Of a stretch of 43,077 bases of DNA, positions 22,876-30,709 are shown piece after piece. The stretch lies in NCBI GenBank assembly GCA_015065585.1, contig SVQC01000012.1, forward strand, positions 1-43,077, written 5' to 3'. The translations under genes and the position numbers were made by a program. Under the pieces are notes generated by a model that saw only the letters and a list, made by a program, of their open reading frames with translations, searched no databases and was not told the origin of the DNA. Position 1 is the stretch's first letter. Each line of letters starts with the position of its first letter. This stretch comes from Oscillospiraceae bacterium (GTDB lineage Bacteria > Bacillota > Clostridia > Oscillospirales > Acutalibacteraceae).

Positions 22876-24918
22876 TTAGTCGTTGATAAGGAGAACTTTA
22901 TGCTTTCTTGCGCTAAGACTCATAGGCATAGCAACCTTTTCACCGGTAAGAGCATCGTAAACGGTCATATTTTCACTTAACTTAAAGTCAATATTGTTAT
23001 TATCGTTATTGCTCATATTGGAAATAAAGGCAAGGCGTTTGCCGTCTTTTTCGTAATATGTAATCTGAGTTTTTTCATTACCGCAGTCAATATTAGTGAG
23101 CCAGTAGGGCTTGAATTCGCTGCCCTCGATTCCGAAGTCATCAATAGCCTTCCAGATAGGTGACATAAGCTCTAGGGGTTCGCCGATAAAGTTGGGGCGT
23201 GGGAGAATACCGTGAACAAGAGCAATAGTCATAGAGTCTTCAAAGCTCCAGTTGGGGAAGGTATATGCAATAAGCTCGTGAGGCAGGCCGAAGTTTCTGC
23301 CGATATATTCGGTTCTGATATAGTCAGGGGTAAGATAATCGATACTGTCGTCACCCTGATTAGCAATGAACCACTGAACGTCTTCACCGTCCCACTGCAA
23401 ATGACAGAAGGAATAAGCGGGAATATTACAGCAACTGCTTATATGGGGATTGAAGCAACCGCCTCTTTCCTCAATGAACTCGAAAATGTTTTTGCAGAAT
23501 TGACGAACTCTGCTGATGGGATAGGTGGGCTGAATGTTGCCGAAAACGTCAACGAAAGAACAGCCGTGTCCTTCATTATAGCAACCGAAAGGAATGCAGA
23601 AGGTATCAATGTAAATACCGTCAAAATCAAAATCGGCAATAACCTTTTTAACACCCTCGCACATTTCATCGTTGAATTTGCTTGTGGGACACATACGGCG
23701 GGCGCGCTGGTTGGGTTTTCTGTACCAAGAGAAGTCCTGAATGGAGTTTGGAGCAAACATATTTATCCATTCTCTGTTCTTTTCTTCCCAAAGGGGAGAA
23801 AGGGTAGAAAGCTCGTAGCCGAAGTAGGGAATAACCTTAATGCCTCTGCTGTGGCATTCATTAACGATTTCCATAGTTCTTTCTCTGGTTTCGTCACCGA
23901 TTACCCACCAGTTCTGAACTGGGTTCCATTTTTCATGGATAATAAGGGTGGTAACGCCGAGACGCTTCATTCTGTCGTAGCAGTTTTCACCGCTTCCCTT
24001 TATAAATTCAGAACGAAGATACTCATTATATTCTTCAAGGATTTTACCGTTAAAGCAGTCAATATGTAAGATTTTTTCCTTGTAAGGATTCTCAGGGAAG
24101 GGCTTTACAGGTGTAAACTGGAAGTTTAAGCTAAAGGTAATTGGGGGAGCGGCGCTTCTTCTGGGAGAACCGTCGGCACGAAGCCAAGCCTTAGGAAGAC
24201 TGTCGGCAAGGTGAAGTCTTACGATAACCTCCTCTTCGCCGTCGATAATTTCCATAGCTCTGTTTATATCATCGGGTTGCCAGTTCTTGTTGTGGTCAGA
24301 GTCAAAGCAGAAGCCTCTTGTTTCATCACCTACATAAAGAATAGGCATAAAGGGCATAGCCATAGAAGAAGGAATTTCACGGCTGGAAGCAACACGGTTT
24401 GCAGGGATAGATTTACCCTCAAATGTGGGGGTGGGGCAACCGTCTCTGTTTGGGAAGTAGTGGAAGTTTTTAGCATACTTTTTCTTTAGCGGAATTTCTA
24501 TCCAAAGTCTGTCAAGAGACCATTCGCTTGAAGGCTGCACGCCGAAATGCTTTTCCTCATAAAGTGTAAAGGTACGGGGCATAACGGTAAGAGCAATATG
24601 GGTATAACCATCAAACTCAACGGTAGAAACGGTATCGGCAGTAATATAATCGCCGCGCATACTACCGCAGATGACAGCCTTTTCATCGTCCTTTGAAAGT
24701 ATGAAGTTAACAACCTCGGTCCACTCAATATCCTTGCCATTTTCTTTGGCAACGATTCTGATGGGTGCAGAGAGAATCTCGTCATCAAGAACATTTACCG
24801 AAGAAAAAAGGATGTTATTTTCAGCAGTATAGTGCCTGCCCCATACGTCAATATCAACCTTGTTATCGGTAGCAGTACAAACTAAGGGGTCCCATGTGTT
24901 AAGAATTTTTTTAGCCAT
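22876..24918 (-). CDS. Putative TIM-barrel glycoside hydrolase of unassigned family
   Basis: Protein of 680 residues in three apparent parts: an N-terminal beta-sandwich (about 1-290), a TIM barrel (about 300-590) and a C-terminal beta domain. The barrel shows DRMKRLGVTTLIIHEKWNP, SRGIKVIPYFGYELS, DFDFDGIYIDTF and ISSCCNIPAYSFCHLQWDGE, strand-end patterns with acidic residues like those of retaining glycosidases. I do not recognise the family with confidence. It lacks a signal peptide and shares an operon with the GH127 enzyme, so it likely cuts the same imported glycan. It has a perfect promoter and an AAGGAG ribosome binding site. Confidence 0.65.
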   Translation of the reverse strand: MAKKILNTWDPLVCTATDNKVDIDVWGRHYTAENNILFSSVNVLDDEILSAPIRIVAKENGKDIEWTEVVNFILSKDDEKAVICGSMRGDYITADTVSTVEFDGYTHIALTVMPRTFTLYEEKHFGVQPSSEWSLDRLWIEIPLKKKYAKNFHYFPNRDGCPTPTFEGKSIPANRVASSREIPSSMAMPFMPILYVGDETRGFCFDSDHNKNWQPDDINRAMEIIDGEEEVIVRLHLADSLPKAWLRADGSPRRSAAPPITFSLNFQFTPVKPFPENPYKEKILHIDCFNGKILEEYNEYLRSEFIKGSGENCYDRMKRLGVTTLIIHEKWNPVQNWWVIGDETRERTMEIVNECHSRGIKVIPYFGYELSTLSPLWEEKNREWINMFAPNSIQDFSWYRKPNQRARRMCPTSKFNDEMCEGVKKVIADFDFDGIYIDTFCIPFGCYNEGHGCSFVDVFGNIQPTYPISRVRQFCKNIFEFIEERGGCFNPHISSCCNIPAYSFCHLQWDGEDVQWFIANQGDDSIDYLTPDYIRTEYIGRNFGLPHELIAYTFPNWSFEDSMTIALVHGILPRPNFIGEPLELMSPIWKAIDDFGIEGSEFKPYWLTNIDCGNEKTQITYYEKDGKRLAFISNMSNNDNNNIDFKLSENMTVYDALTGEKVAMPMSLSARKHKVLLIND

Positions 24919-24957
24919 AATTCTAACTCCTTAATAAATCAATTATTTTATACTAGA

Positions 24958-24986
24958 ATTATAGATTAGAGGTAAATTGTTGTCAA
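24958..24986 (-). promoter_or_regulatory. Perfect consensus promoter of the glycosidase operon
   Basis: On the minus strand TTGACA and TATAAT are exactly 17 bases apart, 40 bases before the ATG. A dyad GTTGT...ACAAC (24979-24998) overlaps the -35 and could be an operator for the LacI protein; this is a guess. The rest of 24987-25121 shows no gene. Confidence 0.8.
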
Positions 24987-25121
24987 TGTATAATACAACT
25001 TTTATTGTGAAAAATTATGAGTGCTTTTTACCAATTATAAAGTTATAAATCCTCGTTTTTCCTTTTAATAAAGGCTTTTTAATGGTTGATAATAAGCAAA
25101 ATTTCCAAAGACTAAATAAAA

Positions 25122-25160
25122 ATATGCATATCTGAAAACTTATGTTTTTGATATGCATAT
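25122..25160 (-). terminator. Terminator-like hairpin after the GtrA gene
   Basis: An 11-bp inverted repeat ATATGCATATC / GATATGCATAT with a 17-base loop lies just downstream of the GtrA stop on the minus strand and is followed by TTTTTATTTAG. Confidence 0.6.
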
Positions 25161-25167
25161 ATAAAAA

Positions 25168-25581
25168 TTATTTTTTAAAGACGAATATTTTACTGAAAAT
25201 ATAGTTTAGAACTATAATTATAACCTGAGCAACAGTTTTTACGGCTAAACCGTTAAAATAAAGGATAGTTATAAAAATGAAAATTATACCTTCTTCTATT
25301 AAAAGAGTAAGCACTCTTGCAAGGTAGAATTTTAAGGCAGATAAAAGAAACCCTTGTCCTCTGCTTTCAAACACCCATTTCCTGTTTGTAAAAAAAGCAA
25401 AAGCTACGGCAATTAGCCATGAAAGAATATTTGATAATAACTCATTTATTTGAAAGGCGGAAGAAAAAAGCCAGAATGTAAAAATACTTATAAGGGTTGT
25501 AAGAAAACCAAAAACTAAATATAGCAAAATGCTTTTGTGATTATTAAAAAAAGATATAAGTTTCATATTATTCTTGGTCAT
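25168..25581 (-). CDS. GtrA-family membrane protein
   Basis: About 137 residues with four hydrophobic helices. YLVFGFLTTLISIFTFWLF is the typical first GtrA helix, AFFTNRKWVFES the conserved loop after helix 2, and NYIFSKIFVFKK the C-terminal end. GtrA proteins are thought to help move lipid-linked sugars across the membrane with a partner glycosyltransferase, which is the gene immediately upstream. The start is uncertain: GTG 25593, ATG 25581 and ATG 25566 are all in frame with no good ribosome binding site. The first two overlap the glycosyltransferase gene, the third begins 1 base after it. Confidence 0.85.
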   Translation of the reverse strand: MTKNNMKLISFFNNHKSILLYLVFGFLTTLISIFTFWLFSSAFQINELLSNILSWLIAVAFAFFTNRKWVFESRGQGFLLSALKFYLARVLTLLIEEGIIFIFITILYFNGLAVKTVAQVIIIVLNYIFSKIFVFKK

Positions 25582-26536
25582 CGGTAGTTTCACTTATAAT
25601 ATATTTCGGTCTTGCTTTGGTTTCAAGATATATTTTACCTATATATTCTCCTATAACGCCAAGACTTGTAAGCTGAACACCGCCTAAGAAACATAGAATG
25701 GCAGTAAGGGAAGCCCAACCGGCAACGGTGTTTGAGGTAAGTCGGCTGATAACCGACCATATTATACCTAAAAAGCTTATTAATGCAACGATAATGCCGA
25801 TTGTGGTTATTATTCTTATGGGTTTTACCGAAAGGTTTGTAATTCCATTTATGGCAAGAGAAAGCATTTTGCCTAGGGGATAGTGGCTTTTTCCGGCAAC
25901 ACGGCGGGTTCTCTCATAATAAACGCAGGTGCTTTTGAAACCAACCAAGGGAATCATACCTCGAAGATATAAATTAACCTCTTTAAAATCTTCAAGATGT
26001 TTTAAAACCAGAGAGGATAAAAGTCTGTAATCAGCGTGATTATATACGGTCTGAGCCCCCATAACGTTTAATAGCTTATAGAAGCATTGCGCAGATACTC
26101 TTTTAAAGAAACTGTCGGTTTTCCGGCGGTTCCTTACTCCGTAAACGATTTCGGCGCCGTCAAGATACCCGTCTACCATTTGGTTTATGGCGTTTATATC
26201 ATCCTGTCCGTCGCAGTCAATACTTACTGTGATATCACAATAATTTTTAGCATACATAATACCGGCAAGAAGGGCGTTTTGATGACCTTGATTACGGCTT
26301 AAGCATATACCTTTAAATATAGGATTGATTTTTGTAAAATCACAGATTATCTCCCAAGTTGAGTCTTTACTGCCATCATTTACAAAAAGTATTTTACTGT
26401 TTTTATCAATTTTATTGAGTGTAATAAGTTCCTTTATTTTCTGCTCAAAAGATGGCGCGGTTAAAGGCAAAACCGCCTCTTCGTTGTAGCAGGGGATAAC
26501 GATATATAAAACGGGTGGATTTTTTCTGCCCTTCAT
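25568..26536 (-). CDS. Family 2 glycosyltransferase with C-terminal membrane helices (GtrB-like)
   Basis: Protein of 322 residues. The GT-A domain opens VLYIVIPCYNEEAVLP, has FVNDGSKDST and the metal-binding DxD in VSIDCDGQDD (D107, D109). Two membrane helices follow near the C-terminus (about 235-258 and 270-298), as in polyprenyl-phosphate sugar transferases such as GtrB and dolichol-phosphate mannose synthase. It probably makes an undecaprenyl-phosphate-linked sugar which the GtrA protein downstream helps flip. The sugar and final target (wall polymer or glycoprotein) cannot be read from the window. Confidence 0.88.
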   Translation of the reverse strand: MKGRKNPPVLYIVIPCYNEEAVLPLTAPSFEQKIKELITLNKIDKNSKILFVNDGSKDSTWEIICDFTKINPIFKGICLSRNQGHQNALLAGIMYAKNYCDITVSIDCDGQDDINAINQMVDGYLDGAEIVYGVRNRRKTDSFFKRVSAQCFYKLLNVMGAQTVYNHADYRLLSSLVLKHLEDFKEVNLYLRGMIPLVGFKSTCVYYERTRRVAGKSHYPLGKMLSLAINGITNLSVKPIRIITTIGIIVALISFLGIIWSVISRLTSNTVAGWASLTAILCFLGGVQLTSLGVIGEYIGKIYLETKARPKYIISETTDDQE

Positions 26537-26643
26537 AAAGCATCCTTCTTTCTATATTAATAATACCAAAATATTTCAAAAAATCAAGGTATAGATAATT
26601 TATCTTTCGTCAATATTATTTAAAAAGGTATTGGAGTAAACTG

Positions 26644-26736
26644 ATGAAAGAAATAGTAAGAACAGCTGCATTTCTTGGTGCCACGGCATATTTTTCCTTG
26701 ATTTTAGCTCTTGTTTTTTGTTTTCTATTGAAATAA
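26644..26736 (+). CDS. Possible 30-residue single-membrane-span protein
   Basis: ATG at 26644 with a TTGGAG ribosome binding site 8 bases upstream. The peptide starts MKEIVRTAAFLGATAYFSLI and ends ALVFCFLLK, one membrane helix. Its 3' end overlaps the promoter of the next gene. It has no known relative that I recognise; size and position leave it uncertain. Confidence 0.4.
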   Translation: MKEIVRTAAFLGATAYFSLILALVFCFLLK

Positions 26737-26756
26737 ACAGACATAGGGTTTATAAT
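26728..26756 (+). promoter_or_regulatory. Promoter of the amidohydrolase gene
   Basis: TTGAAA, 17 bases, TATAAT, with the ATG about 23 bases downstream of the -10. Confidence 0.7.
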
Positions 26757-26779
26757 AACATAGGAATTAAGGTGATTTA

Positions 26780-27571
26780 ATGTTAATAGATTTTCATACC
26801 CATTGTTTTCCTGATAAAATATCTAAAGTGGCAATAGATAAGCTTTCTTTTGCGTCGGGTGGGCTTGAGCCTTTTACCGACGGAACGGTATCAGGTCTTA
26901 GAAACAGTATGGCGCAAAACGACGTAGATTTTTCGGTTGTGCTTAATATCGCTACCAACGCTCATCAGCAAAAAAACGTAAACGATTTTGCGGCACAGAT
27001 TAACAAAGATGAAAATTTAATTGCTTTCGGCTCGGTTTATCCGCATAGTGAAGATGCTTTGGATGAGCTTGAGAGAATAAAGTCCTTAGGTCTTTTAGGA
27101 GTAAAGCTACACCCGGATTATCAGGGCTTTGATGTCAACGACATAAAGATGAAGCCCCTTTATAAGAAGATATCCGAGCTTGGTCTTATTACGATTTTTC
27201 ATGCCGGTATTGATTACGGCTTTGCACCACCTTATGGGGCAACTCCTAAGAAGCTTTCCGAGGCTCTTGAATGGTTTTCTTCTCCCGTTATCGCTGCCCA
27301 TTGGGGCGGAGTCGGTTGCGGAGAGGACGTTATAAAATATCTTTGCGGTAAGGAAATTTATTTTGATACTTCTTTCGGATATTCGACTATGCCTAAGTAT
27401 TATGCCGAAAAAATACTTGAAAAACATACGAGTGATAGAATAATTTTCGGTACTGATACTCCGTGGCATACACCTTATATGGAAAGGAAGCTTCTTGAAA
27501 GTCTGAAACTTTCCAAAGAAGACGCCGACAAAATTTATTATAAAAATGCCAAGAGACTTCTTGCATTATAA
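26780..27571 (+). CDS. Amidohydrolase (TIM-barrel metal-dependent hydrolase)
   Basis: Protein of 263 residues. The HxH metal motif is in LIDFHTHCFPD (H6, H8), with AGID and HWGG segments in the middle and IFGTDTPWHTPYMER giving the catalytic aspartate near the C-terminus. This is the amidohydrolase_2 branch, which includes decarboxylases and lactonases as well as amidases, so the reaction is open. The ribosome binding site is AAGGTG and the gene is monocistronic with its own promoter and terminator. Confidence 0.82.
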   Translation: MLIDFHTHCFPDKISKVAIDKLSFASGGLEPFTDGTVSGLRNSMAQNDVDFSVVLNIATNAHQQKNVNDFAAQINKDENLIAFGSVYPHSEDALDELERIKSLGLLGVKLHPDYQGFDVNDIKMKPLYKKISELGLITIFHAGIDYGFAPPYGATPKKLSEALEWFSSPVIAAHWGGVGCGEDVIKYLCGKEIYFDTSFGYSTMPKYYAEKILEKHTSDRIIFGTDTPWHTPYMERKLLESLKLSKEDADKIYYKNAKRLLAL

Positions 27572-27597
27572 AAAGACACCCTAACGGGTGTCTTTAA
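27572..27597. terminator. Terminator between convergent genes
   Basis: Perfect 10-bp stem AAAGACACCC / GGGTGTCTTT with a TAAC loop, directly after the amidohydrolase stop and just before the stop of the zinc-ribbon gene on the other strand. Confidence 0.85.
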
Positions 27598-27605
27598 TCT
27601 TCAAG

Positions 27606-28172
27606 TTAGAAATTAAACCAATTTTCTGAGCTATCGGTGCTTGTAAGGGCAGGAGTAAAGGTCATCATGGTTTTTTCGTCATTGAATTCAACGGTAATAA
27701 TCTTTGAACCGTTAATCTTAATTTTATTTTTACCAACAACCTCATAACGATAGGTGGCAATTTCGTCGTCAACATAGTTGCCGTCAAAAATATACTCGAT
27801 TTCATTATCGTCAAAATCAAGCTTTAAGGTGTAATATGTGCTGCTTGAATTTTCAACCCTTTGCCAGTCTCTGAGGAGCTGCTTTCTTAAACTGATGCTT
27901 CCAAAAAGGGAAGAGGCTAAAATAGCCACAACGGCAATTATAATAGTACAAGCTGCAGCTATGATACCTATAATAAGCGGTTTACTGTTTTTTGGCTTAA
28001 CTGGCGTGGCATATACAGGTATAGCATATACAGGCTCTGTATTTTCGATAGGAACATCGTTTAATGTGGCAGTTTGTTCTTCAGCTTTTGATAGTGAAGG
28101 TACAGCCTGTCCGCAAGAATGACAAAAATTAACATTTTCGGATATTGATTTTCCGCATTTAGAACAAAACAT
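27606..28172 (-). CDS. Zinc-ribbon membrane protein of unknown function
   Basis: Protein of 188 residues. The N-terminal zinc ribbon has C3, C6, C17 and C20 in the pattern CSKCGK-CHSCGQ. A flexible Pro/Val-rich part follows, with repeated VYAIPVYATPV. One membrane helix (about 66-88, IIGIIAAACTIIIAVVAILA) leads to an outer domain of about 95 residues, lipocalin/DUF-like in appearance (YYTLKLDFDDNEIEYIFDGNY). Such proteins are common in Clostridia without a known role. It is divergent from rplJ. Confidence 0.72.
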   Translation of the reverse strand: MFCSKCGKSISENVNFCHSCGQAVPSLSKAEEQTATLNDVPIENTEPVYAIPVYATPVKPKNSKPLIIGIIAAACTIIIAVVAILASSLFGSISLRKQLLRDWQRVENSSSTYYTLKLDFDDNEIEYIFDGNYVDDEIATYRYEVVGKNKIKINGSKIITVEFNDEKTMMTFTPALTSTDSSENWFNF

Positions 28173-28267
28173 TACAAATCTCTCCTCAAAAGTTTATATT
28201 ATAAATAATAACATTTTGAGCGAATAATGTCAAATAATCGTGTATAAAATTTATTTTGAAAAAAGTG

Positions 28268-28296
28268 TTGACAAAAGGACTTTTTATGTGTATAAT
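28268..28296 (+). promoter_or_regulatory. Perfect consensus promoter of rplJ-rplL
   Basis: TTGACA, 17 bases, TATAAT, as expected for ribosomal protein genes. A leader of about 150 bases follows. Confidence 0.88.
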
Positions 28297-28309
28297 ACCC
28301 TTGTTGCAT

Positions 28310-28428
28310 TACTTGAGACAGTAGGTTTCCCATAGAGGAAGTAAGCGTAGCGCCTGCCGAGGTAAGCAGAACATTATTCTGTTTTTAATGTTTTGGTCTG
28401 TTCCTCGTCTCAGGGAACGGACTTTTTT
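28310..28428 (+). ncRNA. Ribosomal protein L10 leader
   Basis: The leader contains the conserved L10-leader features GAGACAGTAGG, AGGAAGTAAGC and GCCTGCCGAGGTAAGCAGA, then a terminator hairpin GTCTGTTCC / GGAACGGAC (28396-28422) followed by six T's. In this RNA family the L10(L12)4 complex binds its own leader and lowers expression, here likely by favouring the terminator. The terminator rules out an in-frame upstream start at 28393. Confidence 0.85.
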
Positions 28429-28455
28429 ATTTGTATTTTTACGGAGGTGAAATTA

Positions 28456-28971
28456 ATGCCCAACGCAAAAGTTTTAGAGGAAAAGAAAGCTATAGTTGCT
28501 TCTCTTGCCGAAAAGCTTCAGAATTCCGTAGCCGGCGTTGTAGTTGACTACACCGGTACATCCGTTTCGGATGATACTGCACTTCGTAAAGAACTTCGTG
28601 AAGCAGGTGTTGAATATTTCGTTGTTAAAAACACCCTTTTAAGACGTGCTATCGAAGGTACTAACCTCGAAAGCATTAATGAAGTTCTCGAGGGTACAAC
28701 TGCTCTTGCTATTTCTAAAGATGATTATGTAAGTGCTGCCCGTATCCTTTGCAAGTTTGCTGAAAGCCATGAAAGCTTCAAGGTTAAAGCAGGTTATCTC
28801 GATGGTGAAGCAATCGACATCGAAAAAATCGAAAGCCTTGCAAAACTCCCCAGCAGAGAAGTTCTTCTCGCTACCGTTGTTGGTGCTTTCCAGGCACCCA
28901 TCGCAAGTTTTGCCCGTGCCGTACAGGCAATCGTTGATAAAAACGAAGGCGGCGAAGCTGCTGCTGAATAA
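28456..28971 (+). CDS. rplJ: 50S ribosomal protein L10
   Basis: Protein of 171 residues. MPNAKVLEEKKAIVASLAEK is the usual L10 start, TALRKELREAGVEYFVVKNTL follows, and the C-terminal helix that binds L12 dimers ends in a Gly/Ala-rich tail. It anchors the L7/L12 stalk on 23S rRNA. The start at 28456 has a GGAGGTG ribosome binding site, after the leader's terminator. rplL follows 59 bases later. The usual upstream rplK-rplA and downstream rpoB are not here. Confidence 0.96.
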   Translation: MPNAKVLEEKKAIVASLAEKLQNSVAGVVVDYTGTSVSDDTALRKELREAGVEYFVVKNTLLRRAIEGTNLESINEVLEGTTALAISKDDYVSAARILCKFAESHESFKVKAGYLDGEAIDIEKIESLAKLPSREVLLATVVGAFQAPIASFARAVQAIVDKNEGGEAAAE

Positions 28972-29030
28972 TTCAGCCTATTAAAAATTAAAAAAACTAA
29001 AATTTATTAAATTTATTGGAGGAAAATAAA

Positions 29031-29408
29031 ATGGCATCTGAAAAAATTACTGCTATAATTGAAGAATTAAAAGTTCTTACCGTTCTCGAACTCTCTGAGC
29101 TCGTTAAAGCTGTAGAAGAGGAGTTCGGCGTATCTGCTGCTGCAGCTGTTGCTGTTGCTGCTCCTGCTGCTGGCGGCGCTGCTGCTGCTGAAGAAAAATC
29201 TGAATTCGACGTTGTTCTTGCTTCTGCAGGCGCTAACAAAATTCAGGTTATTAAGGCTGTTCGTGAAATCACCGGCCTTGGTCTTGCTGAAGCAAAGGCT
29301 CTCGTAGACGGCGCTCCCAAGACTGTTAAGGAAGCTGTTGCTAAGGATGCAGCTGACGAAATCAAGGCTAAGCTTGAAGAAGCTGGCGCAACTGTTGAGC
29401 TTAAGTAA
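29031..29408 (+). CDS. rplL: 50S ribosomal protein L7/L12
   Basis: Protein of 125 residues. The N-terminal dimerisation domain is followed by an Ala/Gly hinge (about 38-55), then the C-terminal factor-binding domain with [20 protein letters not shown]. It forms the ribosomal stalk that recruits translation GTPases. The start at 29031 has GGAGG 8 bases upstream; an in-frame ATG at 29016 would absorb that site and is rejected. A terminator follows, so the transcript ends here rather than continuing into rpoB. Confidence 0.96.
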   Translation: MASEKITAIIEELKVLTVLELSELVKAVEEEFGVSAAAAVAVAAPAAGGAAAAEEKSEFDVVLASAGANKIQVIKAVREITGLGLAEAKALVDGAPKTVKEAVAKDAADEIKAKLEEAGATVELK

Positions 29409-29430
29409 TTTAAGTAAAACATTAATTAAA

Positions 29431-29455
29431 CGGCACTTTAAAAAGTGCCGTTTTT
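29431..29455. terminator. Terminator after rplL
   Basis: Stem CGGCACTT / AAGTGCCG with a TAAA loop followed by TTTTT on the plus strand; flanking A's also extend it for the convergent nagA gene. Confidence 0.88.
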
Positions 29456-29459
29456 ATTT

Positions 29460-30578
29460 TTACTTTCCGTCTATAAATACCTTAATAATATTAAAATCTT
29501 GGTCGGCTATAACAATATCGGCAGCTTTGCCGCTTTCAAGAGAGCCGATTTTATCATCAATACCCAGCATTTTGGCAGGGTTCAGGGAAACAGCATTAAT
29601 TATATCGTAAAGAGGTATATTACTGTTTTCTTTAACGTTTTTAACACCTTTGTTAAGGTCTAACATACTGCCTGCAATAGTGCCGTCGTCAAGTCGGCAT
29701 TCGGCACCTTTTTTGGTGACGTGAAGTCCACCCTGAATATACTCACCATCAGGCATACCTGCAGGTCTTATAGAGTCGGTAATAAGTATAAGTCTGTCTT
29801 TTTTTAGGTTATATACAAGATTATATAGAGCAGGATGAATATGGAAATTATCACAAATAAGCTCGGTATATATGCGGTTGTCGGTAAGTACCGCACCGGG
29901 AAGACCGGGGTCGCGGTGTGACAGGGGAGAGGTGGCGTTGAATAGATGGGTTGTGTCGGTAGCACCGGCATTTATAGCCTCTTTAGTCTGCTCGTAGTTT
30001 GCATTACTGTGACCTATAGCAACCTTTATATGCTCTTTGGTAACGGCTTTTATAAATTCTTCGGCACCTTCAAGTTCAGGCGCGCATATAACGATTTTTA
30101 TAATATCTTTATTTTCTATAACAAGGCTTGCATCGGGATTTTTAAGCCATTCTTCCTTGTGGGCACCTTTTTTTGTTTTGCTTAAGAAAATTCCTTCTAA
30201 GTAAAGACCGATTATTTTTGAAAAGGAGTTTTCCTTTTTTGCTTCCCTTACAGTTTTCAAAACCTTGTTAAAGGTTGGCATATCAACGGTGCAAAGGGTA
30301 GGACACCAGGAGGTAACACCCGTTTTTAAAAGATGCTCTGAAATAGTATTAAGGTTCTCTTTACTGCCGTCCTCGGTATCGCAGTTCATACAGCCGTGAA
30401 TGTGAGTGCTTATAAAACCGGGGGATACATAATTTCCTTTTGCATCAAATACATCATACTCTGATAAATTTATACTGCTTTGGTCTACAATAGCCTTAAT
30501 GTTCTTATCAAAAATTATTGCTTTGTTTTCAAGAACAGCATCCTTTGTGATTATCTTTCCGCCTATAATACACTTCAT
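29460..30578 (-). CDS. nagA: N-acetylglucosamine-6-phosphate deacetylase
   Basis: Protein of 372 residues. THIHGCMNCDTEDG is the metal/substrate segment near the start, GHSNANYEQTKEAI and THLFNATSPLSHRDPG hold the central histidines, and LITDSIRPAGMPDG contains the catalytic aspartate. It removes acetate from GlcNAc-6-phosphate in amino-sugar use or wall recycling. The start chosen is the ATG at 30578 with GAGGTGTG upstream; a longer frame to 30671 has no ribosome binding site and would cross the promoter. No nagB lies beside it. Confidence 0.92.
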   Translation of the reverse strand: MKCIIGGKIITKDAVLENKAIIFDKNIKAIVDQSSINLSEYDVFDAKGNYVSPGFISTHIHGCMNCDTEDGSKENLNTISEHLLKTGVTSWCPTLCTVDMPTFNKVLKTVREAKKENSFSKIIGLYLEGIFLSKTKKGAHKEEWLKNPDASLVIENKDIIKIVICAPELEGAEEFIKAVTKEHIKVAIGHSNANYEQTKEAINAGATDTTHLFNATSPLSHRDPGLPGAVLTDNRIYTELICDNFHIHPALYNLVYNLKKDRLILITDSIRPAGMPDGEYIQGGLHVTKKGAECRLDDGTIAGSMLDLNKGVKNVKENSNIPLYDIINAVSLNPAKMLGIDDKIGSLESGKAADIVIADQDFNIIKVFIDGK

Positions 30579-30607
30579 AAAACACACCTCAAATATATTC
30601 TGTAAAA

Positions 30608-30636
30608 ATTGTAACATAATAAAACAAAAAAGTCTA
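30608..30636 (-). promoter_or_regulatory. Promoter of nagA
   Basis: On the minus strand TAGACT, 17 bases, then TGTTACAAT (extended -10), 30 bases before the ATG. Confidence 0.55.
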
Positions 30637-30644
30637 TAATTTAC

Positions 30645-30672
30645 TTGAATATACAGAAAAATATGGTACAAT
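30645..30672 (+). promoter_or_regulatory. Promoter of the pduL-hemW operon
   Basis: TTGAAT, 16 bases, then TGGTACAAT (extended -10). It is divergent from the nagA promoter, 8 bases away. Confidence 0.6.
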
Positions 30673-30709
30673 AGAATAAGAAAAATATCCAGTAAAGGAA
30701 GTACATAAT

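Noticed and set aside
23212..24069. 285-codon open frame on the plus strand inside the TIM-barrel hydrolase gene
   Set aside because: It is antisense to a gene with clear domain motifs, has no ribosome binding site and resembles no protein family.
24979..24998. LacI operator upstream of the glycosidase operon
   Set aside because: The dyad GTTGT/ACAAC is only 5 bp per arm and no matching palindrome was found at the LacI gene's own promoter; noted only as a possibility.
28393..28455. Longer L10 start at 28393
   Set aside because: It would begin inside the leader's terminator hairpin; the ATG at 28456 has a GGAGGTG site and matches normal L10 N-termini.
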